From NCBI GenBank assembly GCA_020848665.1, contig JADLHR010000349.1, positions 1-5,458 on the forward strand: DNA of 5,458 nucleotides, written 5' to 3'. Below are positions 1 to 4,824 of the stretch, piece by piece. The notes under the pieces were generated by a model. The model made no database searches. It worked only from the letters and a program-made list of their open reading frames with translations, and was not told the DNA's origin. Positions within the stretch are counted from its first letter, which is position 1. Each line of letters starts with the position of its first letter. The position numbers were made by a program, and so were the translations under genes. This DNA is from Anaerolineae bacterium. GTDB lineage: Bacteria > Chloroflexota > Anaerolineae > Aggregatilineales > Aggregatilineaceae.

Positions 1-468
1 CAGTTGTCGGCTGCGTTGTCTACGCCGTCGCCATCGTCGTCGCCGGTCGGCGTGGTGTCGCAACCATCGGGAATGCCGTCAGTATCCGCGTCTAGCGCGT
101 CATCGTGACCGGGGCAGATATCCGAGCCGTTGGGGACGCTGTCGCCATCGTCATCGTTGTTATCGAAGCTGTCGCAGGCGTCGCCCAGTCCGTCGCCGTC
201 TGTATCGGCCTGATCGGCATTCGCCACGAGCGGACAGTTGTCGGCTGCGTTGTCTACGCCGTCGCCATCGTCGTCGCCGGTCGGCGTGGTGTCGCAACCA
301 TCGGGAATGCCGTCAGTATCCGCGTCTAGCGCGTCATCGTGACCGGGGCAGATGTCCGAGCCGTTGGGGATGCCGTCGCCATCATCATCGTTGTTATCGA
401 AGCTGTCGCAGGCGTCGCCCAGTCCGTCGCCGTCTGTATCGGTCTGCGCAGTGTTGGCGACGAGCGGG
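1..468 (-). repeat. Two tandem 234-bp repeats inside the thrombospondin type 3 array
   Basis: Bases 1-234 and 235-468 are direct copies with an offset of exactly 234 (78 codons), so the reading frame is kept. By hand alignment they differ at 13 positions (120, 137, 140, 150, and nine between 209 and 234). The first 119 bases are identical to 235-353. At protein level residues 194-271 and 272-349 differ at five of 78 positions. Each 78-residue unit contains a DNCPLVAN start, a GLGDACD segment, a SDICPGHDD segment and a DGCDTTPTG segment. A shorter, more diverged unit of about 36 residues lies on the N-terminal side (residues 158-193). The array probably continues beyond the window. The near-identity points to recent tandem duplication or ongoing homogenisation. 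Confidence 0.9.
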
Positions 469-1055
469 CAGTTGTCGGATGCATCGGGCACGCTGTCGTT
501 GTCGTCGTCAGGGTCACAGGCGTCGCCAAACGCATCGCCATCGGTGTTAGTCTGCGCCGGATTCGCGACTGAGGGGCAGTTGTCCGTCGCATCGGGCACA
601 CCGTCCGCATCCGTATCAACCGGGCCATCGTCGTTGATAATCGTGCCGGTGGCGCGGTCAGGCGACACTGTGGCGTTGCCGCCAGTCACCCAGATGCGAA
701 TTGTGATAGTCTCGTCCGGTTCTGGTGTGAGGTCTCCTTGAACGGGAACCAAAAGAGTTCTAGAAGAACTCCCGTCTGGAAGATTGACGTAGCCGAACAC
801 ATCCTGGAAATCAACACCTGGCGTGGCCGTGCTCTCGCTGGCAACTACCTCATAGTAGACTCTCAGATTGCCGTTGTTTGAGATTCGGCGGATGGTAAAC
901 GCCAGATAACTCGTTCCGTTGTTCCCTTCCTCAATCGGGCCAGTCGTGATGCCCACCGTAGTCTGTTGGGCAAGGGCGGTTCCGGCTGAAAGGGGCAAAA
1001 GTGACAGGCTCAAAAGAATAATCAGACAAGCTCTGGCGAAAAACATGCGCGTCAT
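1..1055 (-). CDS. Secreted Calx-beta / thrombospondin type 3 repeat protein (N-terminal part)
   Basis: Reading leftward from the ATG whose first base is 1055, the frame stays open for 351 codons to the window edge, so the C-terminus is missing. Residues 1-29 form a signal peptide: Arg residues, a Leu/Ile-rich core, and a probable signal peptidase I site after Ala-Leu-Ala (29/30). Residues about 33-143 look like a Calx-beta domain, with the hallmark ending in which DLTPEPDETITIRIW (109-123) is followed by GTIINDD (137-143). From about 147 onward the protein is an Asp/Gly/Asn-rich array of thrombospondin type 3-like repeats with DNCP and GDACD cysteine motifs. These are known Ca2+-binding modules, with cysteines that usually pair as disulfides. 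An extracellular, Ca2+-stiffened surface or adhesion role is inferred; no enzyme domain is visible. The start is supported by GAGGAGG five bases upstream; Met4 is a less likely alternative because of spacing. Plus-strand open frames over this region are by-products of the repetitive GTC/ATC composition. Confidence 0.88.
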   Translation of the reverse strand, partial: MTRMFFARACLIILLSLSLLPLSAGTALAQQTTVGITTGPIEEGNNGTSYLAFTIRRISNNGNLRVYYEVVASESTATPGVDFQDVFGYVNLPDGSSSRTLLVPVQGDLTPEPDETITIRIWVTGGNATVSPDRATGTIINDDGPVDTDADGVPDATDNCPSVANPAQTNTDGDAFGDACDPDDDNDSVPDASDNCPLVANTAQTDTDGDGLGDACDSFDNNDDDGDGIPNGSDICPGHDDALDADTDGIPDGCDTTPTGDDDGDGVDNAADNCPLVANADQADTDGDGLGDACDSFDNNDDDGDSVPNGSDICPGHDDALDADTDGIPDGCDTTPTGDDDGDGVDNAADN

Positions 1056-1060
1056 GAAAC

Positions 1061-1067
1061 CCTCCTC
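1061..1067 (-). promoter_or_regulatory. Strong Shine-Dalgarno site of the secreted protein
   Basis: On the minus strand the seven bases read GAGGAGG and end five bases before the ATG at 1055. This near-perfect anti-16S match decides the start and argues for efficient translation. Confidence 0.8.
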
Positions 1068-1200
1068 ACGACGATAACATATAGAAGTGAAAGAATAAGG
1101 GGCATCCGGCGCGATGGATTCACAACGAGGGCGTGCCGCTATAAAATAGTATAGGACAATTAGAGCTACGTGTAACCAGCGCTTGATGAAAAATTCATAA

Positions 1201-1230
1201 AATATAACACCTGCCTATTTACGATCTCAA
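1201..1230 (-). promoter_or_regulatory. Sigma70-type promoter for the secreted protein
   Basis: On the minus strand, TTGAGA (1230-1225, five of six consensus) is followed by an 18-base spacer and TATATT (1206-1201, five of six). A TGT just before the -10 provides an extended -10 element. Transcription would start near 1194, leaving a leader of about 140 nt before the ATG at 1055. A weaker alternative -10, TATACT at 1153-1148, lies downstream with a poor -35. The assignment is by consensus only. Confidence 0.45.
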
Positions 1231-1511
1231 TAATAACGAGAATCGCATGACTTATAGTGTTTTCAAGGAGCTGCATAGAACAGCCGCCGGATGTGCAGCG
1301 CCGTTACGTTCGCAGCCGTTTCGCCAGCAGCGGAATCGCCAGCGCCTGCCTGTAACAGCGCCGCACTCGTTCCGATGGGTTATGGCCCGATCCGATAGAT
1401 CGCGAAATCGGCGTTGGCGCTGCTCCGAGGTGAAGATTACCGTCTCCGGGAGCGGGCGCGGCTTGCTGTCGCCAGCGTAGGCCCGCGCGCCCGCGCTCCG
1501 CGAGCTTGGGA

Positions 1512-1540
1512 TGGGCAAAGCCGCCGAACCCTGCTATACT
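1512..1540 (+). promoter_or_regulatory. Sigma70-type promoter for the DEAD-box helicase
   Basis: TGGGCA (1512-1517, four of six consensus) is followed by a 17-base spacer and TATACT (1535-1540, five of six). The TGC immediately before the -10 forms an extended -10. Transcription would start near 1547, giving a leader of about 120 nt before the helicase ATG at 1668. It is the best plus-strand promoter seen in the intergenic region. Confidence 0.45.
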
Positions 1541-1612
1541 GTTTTCTGGTAAGCCGGAACATTCACCGCGCACTGCGCATCCTGCGCCTTCCGTCACCAG
1601 TCCCATTCAGAG

Positions 1613-1635
1613 ATAACCGCGCGCGTGTTGGTTAT
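1613..1635 (+). promoter_or_regulatory. Inverted repeat in the helicase leader
   Basis: ATAACC (1613-1618) and GGTTAT (1630-1635) are perfect inverted repeats around an 11-base GC-rich loop, 32 bases before the helicase ATG. There is no following T-run, so it is not an intrinsic terminator. It could be a leader hairpin or a dyad operator. The short stem makes a chance match possible. Confidence 0.25.
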
Positions 1636-1667
1636 TCCTCTCAGTTGAAACGACAAAGCGATCACTC

Positions 1668-3002
1668 ATGCCATTTGCTGATCTTCAGTTGATCGATCCC
1701 TTGCTGCGCGCTGTGCGCGCCGAGGGCTACGCCGAACCCAGCCCGATTCAGTCTCAGGCGATTCCGCACGTTCTGGCCGGACAGGACCTGCTGGGCTGCG
1801 CCCAGACCGGCACCGGCAAGACAGCGGCATTCGCTCTGCCTATTCTCCAGCGCCTGGCCGAATCCCGGCTGCAGGGCGCGCGGCGGCTGCGCGCTATGGT
1901 GCTGGCTCCTACGCGTGAGCTGGCCTCACAGATTGGCGCCAGCTTCGAAACGTATGGCCGCTTCACCGGACTGCGCCAGATCACGATTTATGGCGGCGTG
2001 AATCAGAACCCGCAGGTCGAGCGTTTGCAACGCGGCGCGGATATTCTCGTTGCCACGCCCGGTCGCCTGATCGATCTCCTCAATCAGGGCCACGTGCGCC
2101 TCGACACTCTCGAAGTGCTGGTGCTGGACGAGGCGGATCGGATGCTCGACATGGGCTTTATTCACGACGTGCGCCGCATCATCGCCAAGCTTCCGGCGCG
2201 CCGTCAGACGCTGATGTTCTCTGCGACCATGCCCGACGAGATCCGCTCTCTGGCGGATTCAATTCTCACTACGCCGGTCTTCGTCGCCGTGACGCCGGCC
2301 GCGACCACGGTCGACACGATCGAGCAGTCTATCTATTTTGTTGAGAAGGGCGATAAGCCCGCCCTCCTTGAGCACCTGCTGCGTGATGTGACGCTGGATC
2401 GCGTGCTGGTTTTCACCCGCACCAAACACGGCGCGAACAAGGTTGTTCGCCAGTTGGAGCGTGCGCGGGTTTCAGCAGAGGCCATTCACGGCAACAAATC
2501 GCAGTCGGCGCGCGAGCGCGCGCTGTCCAACTTCAAGGATGGCGCCACGCGCGTGCTGGTTGCGACCGACCTCGCCGCGCGGGGGATCGACGTAGACGAT
2601 ATCTCGCACGTGATTAACTACGATCTGCCCAATGAGCCTGAAAGCTACGTGCACCGGATTGGCCGCACGGCGCGGGCCGGGGCGCCGGGTATCGCGTACT
2701 CGTTCTGCACCACCGACGAGCGCCCGTATCTGGTCGATATCGAGCGCCTGATCCGCCTGCATATCCCTCGCGCCGCGCAGCACCCGTTCGCGTCGCAGGT
2801 GCCGCTGCCACCGCCGACCGACTTGCAGGCGCGCGGCAAATCCGCGCCCCGGCCGAAGGCGCGCGCCGGATCGTCTGGGTCCAACGGCAGCCGGGCGTCA
2901 CAACCGTCCCGCCGCCCAGAAGGGCCAGCCAGCTCGCCGCGCCGTCACACCTCGCGTGGCGGCCCCCGCCGGGCCGAGGAGCCGAAACGTCGCGGCGCTT
3001 AG
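1668..3002 (+). CDS. DEAD-box ATP-dependent RNA helicase, RhlE type
   Basis: This 444-residue cytoplasmic protein should unwind RNA duplexes using ATP, in roles such as ribosome assembly, RNA turnover or cold adaptation. All signature motifs are visible in order: Q motif with GYAEPSPIQ (20-28), Walker A AQTGTGKT (45-52), PTRELA (81-86), TPGR (130-133), DEAD (154-157), SAT (185-187), VFTRTK (248-253), ATDLAARGID (299-308) and HRIGRTARAG (329-338). No key residue is missing, so activity is likely. After about residue 372 comes a basic, Pro/Ser/Arg-rich, probably disordered tail of about 70 residues, typical of RhlE-like proteins and a likely RNA-binding extension. The ATG is chosen because it begins the usual short lead-in to the Q motif, although no good Shine-Dalgarno precedes it. 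It is probably monocistronic: its own promoter lies upstream and a strong terminator follows. The exact subfamily (RhlE versus CshA or DeaD-like) is inferred from the short N-terminus and the motifs, so no symbol is assigned. Confidence 0.95.
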   Translation: MPFADLQLIDPLLRAVRAEGYAEPSPIQSQAIPHVLAGQDLLGCAQTGTGKTAAFALPILQRLAESRLQGARRLRAMVLAPTRELASQIGASFETYGRFTGLRQITIYGGVNQNPQVERLQRGADILVATPGRLIDLLNQGHVRLDTLEVLVLDEADRMLDMGFIHDVRRIIAKLPARRQTLMFSATMPDEIRSLADSILTTPVFVAVTPAATTVDTIEQSIYFVEKGDKPALLEHLLRDVTLDRVLVFTRTKHGANKVVRQLERARVSAEAIHGNKSQSARERALSNFKDGATRVLVATDLAARGIDVDDISHVINYDLPNEPESYVHRIGRTARAGAPGIAYSFCTTDERPYLVDIERLIRLHIPRAAQHPFASQVPLPPPTDLQARGKSAPRPKARAGSSGSNGSRASQPSRRPEGPASSPRRHTSRGGPRRAEEPKRRGA

Positions 3003-3046
3003 CGCGCTGCTGAGCGTGGCGCCGATCTGCTTCTTCTGCTGCCCCT

Positions 3047-3073
3047 GCCGCGAGTGACCCTCGCGGCTTTTTT
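3047..3073 (+). terminator. Rho-independent terminator after the helicase gene
   Basis: GCCGCGAG (3047-3054) pairs perfectly with CTCGCGGC (3060-3067), giving an eight-base-pair GC-rich stem with a five-base TGACC loop. Six T residues follow immediately (3068-3073). It starts 45 bases after the helicase stop and separates the helicase from the downstream two-gene unit. Confidence 0.9.
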
Positions 3074-3083
3074 GCGCTGCGTC

Positions 3084-3111
3084 TCTACGAGGCGCATTTG
3101 TTTTGTATAAT
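3084..3111 (+). promoter_or_regulatory. Promoter of the receiver-oxidoreductase / kinase unit
   Basis: A perfect TATAAT lies at 3106-3111, just after the helicase terminator. The -35 is poor; the best match is TCTACG (3084-3089) with a 16-base spacer, which may mean an activator or another sigma factor is needed. Transcription would start near 3118, giving about 50 nt of leader to the GTG at 3169. A start that close to the ATG at 3121 would also allow a leaderless message, but the Shine-Dalgarno evidence favours the GTG. Confidence 0.5.
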
Positions 3112-3151
3112 CCTGGTAGCATGGCCCGGCAGCACCAACGTCCATTTTACC

Positions 3152-3159
3152 GGAGAAAG
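3152..3159 (+). promoter_or_regulatory. Shine-Dalgarno site deciding the GTG start
   Basis: GGAGAAAG ends nine bases before the GTG at 3169 and is the only good ribosome binding site near the candidate starts. The in-frame TTG (3103) and ATG (3121) upstream have none, and the TTG overlaps the probable -10 box. Confidence 0.65.
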
Positions 3160-3168
3160 CGCGGCGGC

Positions 3169-4824
3169 GTGGCAAAACCGGTCATCTTCTACATTGACGA
3201 CGACCCGAACGTGCTGCAAAGCATCGGGCGCGATCTGCGCCGCCAATATGGCGACCGGTTCCGCTTGCTGAACGCCGATTCGGGGCCGTCCGCGCTCGAA
3301 GCGGTACGGCAGTTCAAGCTGCGCGGCGAGCCAATCGCGCTGTTTATCGTGGATCAGCGTATGCCGGCGATGACTGGCGTCGAGTTCCTGGCCGAGGCGC
3401 TCAGGATTTTCCCCGACGCCAAGCGCATTCTGCTGACCGCGTACACGGACATCGAGGCCGCGATCCGCGCCATCAACGAGGTCGGCATCCACCATTACCT
3501 GTTGAAACCCTGGCATCCGCCGGAGGAGCGGCTCTACCCGATCGTCGACGATCTGCTGGACGACTGGCTGTCCGCCTATCGCGCGCCGTTCGAGGGCGTG
3601 CGCCTGATCGGCTATCGCTGGTCTCCGGCCTCGCACGAGATCAAGCATTTTCTGGCGCTCAACCAGGTGCCATACCAATGGCTGGACGTGGCGCAGTCAG
3701 ACGAAGCGCAGACGCTGCTGGAGCATATGGGCCTTCAGCATCCGCAGCTTCCCGTCGTATTGTTTCCCGACGGATCGTTTCTCGAAAAGCCTGCGGCTGG
3801 CGCTATTGCGGAGCGGATCGGCCTGACGACACGCCCGCAGCGCCCGTTCTACGATCTGGCGATCATCGGAGCGGGGCCATCGGGGCTGGCGGCGGGCGTC
3901 TATGCCGCCTCGGAAGGGTTGCAGACTGTGCTGATCGAGAAGCAGGCGCCCGGCGGCCAGGCTGGGACCAGCGCCCGGATCGAGAATTATCTTGGCTTTC
4001 CCGTTGGGCTGAGCGGCGCGGATCTCGCGCGGCGGGCAACAGCGCAGGCTCGGCGCTTCGGGGCCGAGATCCTTTCGCCCGTCGCGGCGGTTGGCGTCCG
4101 GGTAGAAGGGCCGTACCGGATCGTCACCCTGTCGGATGGGCGCGAGATCAGTTGCCACGCGCTATTGATCACGACGGGTGTCACCTACCGGATGCTCGAC
4201 GTGCCAGGCGCCGGCGAGCTGACCGGGGCAGGCGTATACTACGAGGCGACGATGAGCGAAGCCGCTGCCTACGAGGGGCAGAACCTGTTTATCGTTGGCG
4301 CTGGGAACTCGGCTGGGCAGGCGGCGGCGTATTTCTCGAAATACGCTGCGCAGGCCACGCTGGTAGTGCGCGGCGCAACGCTGGCAGCCAGTATGTCCCA
4401 ATACCTGATTGACCAGCTCAGCGCAATCGACAACGTTACCGTGCTGACCGAGACGCTGGTAGTCGAAGCGCATGGCACGGATCACCTGGAGGCTCTGACG
4501 CTGGAGCATCAAGGCCAGCGCGAGACGTGCCCTGCGGGTGCGCTGTTCGTGTTCATCGGCGCCAACCCCCCGACTGGCTGGCTGTGTGACCTGGTCGAGT
4601 GCGATCCACAGGGCTACATTCTATGCGGAGCGTACCTGCCAGCTTCCAAGAACCGCGCCTCAAAGTGGCCGCTGGAGCGTGAGCCGTACATGTTCGAAAC
4701 CAGCGTCCCTGGCATCTTCGTCACCGGCGACGTGCGTCATGGCTCGGTTAAGCGTATTGCGACTGCTGTCGGCGAGGGCGCAATGGTCGTTCAGTTCATT
4801 CACCAATATCTGGGCAACCTGTGA
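3169..4824 (+). CDS. Fused response regulator / thioredoxin-reductase-like flavoprotein
   Basis: With the GTG start this is 551 residues in three parts. Residues 1-125 are a receiver with acidic Asp10-12, phosphoacceptor Asp62 (in VDQRMP), Thr90 and Lys113, all intact. Residues 144-218 resemble a glutaredoxin/thioredoxin fold with a probable cis-Pro195, but SPAS (152-155) replaces the active-site CxxC. Residues 227-551 resemble low-molecular-weight thioredoxin reductase: FAD motif GAGPSG (234-239), ribose-binding Glu257, dinucleotide motif GAGNSAG (377-383) and the C-terminal FAD motif TGDVR (519-523). The redox CATC of thioredoxin reductase is EATM here (359-362), so classical thioredoxin reduction is unlikely. 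The NADPH-phosphate-binding HRRxxxR-like segment is also altered (VVRGATLAAS, 399-408), so NADH use is possible. It matches the architecture commonly named fused response regulator/thioredoxin-disulfide reductase, where as I recall the cysteines are generally absent. A cytoplasmic, phosphorylation-controlled FAD/NAD(P)H enzyme or sensor is inferred. An ATG at 3121 would add 16 residues unlike a receiver start. Confidence 0.92.
   Translation: MAKPVIFYIDDDPNVLQSIGRDLRRQYGDRFRLLNADSGPSALEAVRQFKLRGEPIALFIVDQRMPAMTGVEFLAEALRIFPDAKRILLTAYTDIEAAIRAINEVGIHHYLLKPWHPPEERLYPIVDDLLDDWLSAYRAPFEGVRLIGYRWSPASHEIKHFLALNQVPYQWLDVAQSDEAQTLLEHMGLQHPQLPVVLFPDGSFLEKPAAGAIAERIGLTTRPQRPFYDLAIIGAGPSGLAAGVYAASEGLQTVLIEKQAPGGQAGTSARIENYLGFPVGLSGADLARRATAQARRFGAEILSPVAAVGVRVEGPYRIVTLSDGREISCHALLITTGVTYRMLDVPGAGELTGAGVYYEATMSEAAAYEGQNLFIVGAGNSAGQAAAYFSKYAAQATLVVRGATLAASMSQYLIDQLSAIDNVTVLTETLVVEAHGTDHLEALTLEHQGQRETCPAGALFVFIGANPPTGWLCDLVECDPQGYILCGAYLPASKNRASKWPLEREPYMFETSVPGIFVTGDVRHGSVKRIATAVGEGAMVVQFIHQYLGNL

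Larger units (their letters stand above)
1056..1667. other. Divergent intergenic region, no convincing gene
   Basis: This 612-base stretch separates two divergently transcribed genes. Bases about 1080-1260 are AT-rich and hold the minus-strand promoter. From about 1265 to 1500 the DNA becomes GC-rich and carries several short overlapping open frames on both strands (for example 1247-1480 plus, 1304-1606 minus). None has a good ribosome binding site, a recognisable domain or a natural protein composition; they are Arg/Ala/Ser-rich. The GC-rich part could be the decayed remnant of a gene, but no family was recognised. Bases 1512-1667 hold the helicase promoter and leader. No tRNA or attachment site was seen, and the one notable inverted repeat is listed separately. 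Confidence 0.6.

Noticed and set aside
1..468. CRISPR-like array
   Set aside because: The repeats are long, contiguous and in frame with no spacers; they are coding tandem repeats.
105..741. Several plus-strand and one other minus-strand open frames
   Set aside because: They lie over the secreted-protein gene in other frames. Their Val/Ala/Ser-rich or Thr/Arg-rich translations follow from the repeated GTC/ATC codon pattern, and the true minus-strand frame has a signal peptide, domains and a strong ribosome site.
1183..1208. Possible plus-strand promoter TTGATG ... TATAAC
   Set aside because: The spacer is only 14 bases, and no convincing gene or leader follows directly; the same AT-rich bases are better explained by the minus-strand promoter.
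1247..1606. Short open frames on both strands in the intergenic region
   Set aside because: No ribosome binding site, no recognisable motif, biased Arg/Ala composition, and mutually overlapping. A decayed gene remnant cannot be excluded but is not supported.
1414..1692. Plus-strand frame of 92 codons running into the helicase start
   Set aside because: It spans the probable helicase promoter, overlaps the helicase start in another frame, and has no Shine-Dalgarno or domain.
3085..3678. 197-codon minus-strand frame
   Set aside because: It is antisense to the receiver and linker coding sequence, overlaps a terminator-promoter region, and its composition mirrors the sense codons.
3678..4412. 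244-codon plus-strand frame
   Set aside because: It lies entirely inside the oxidoreductase gene in another frame, is Arg/Gly/Ala-rich with no motif, and is a usual shadow in high-GC DNA.
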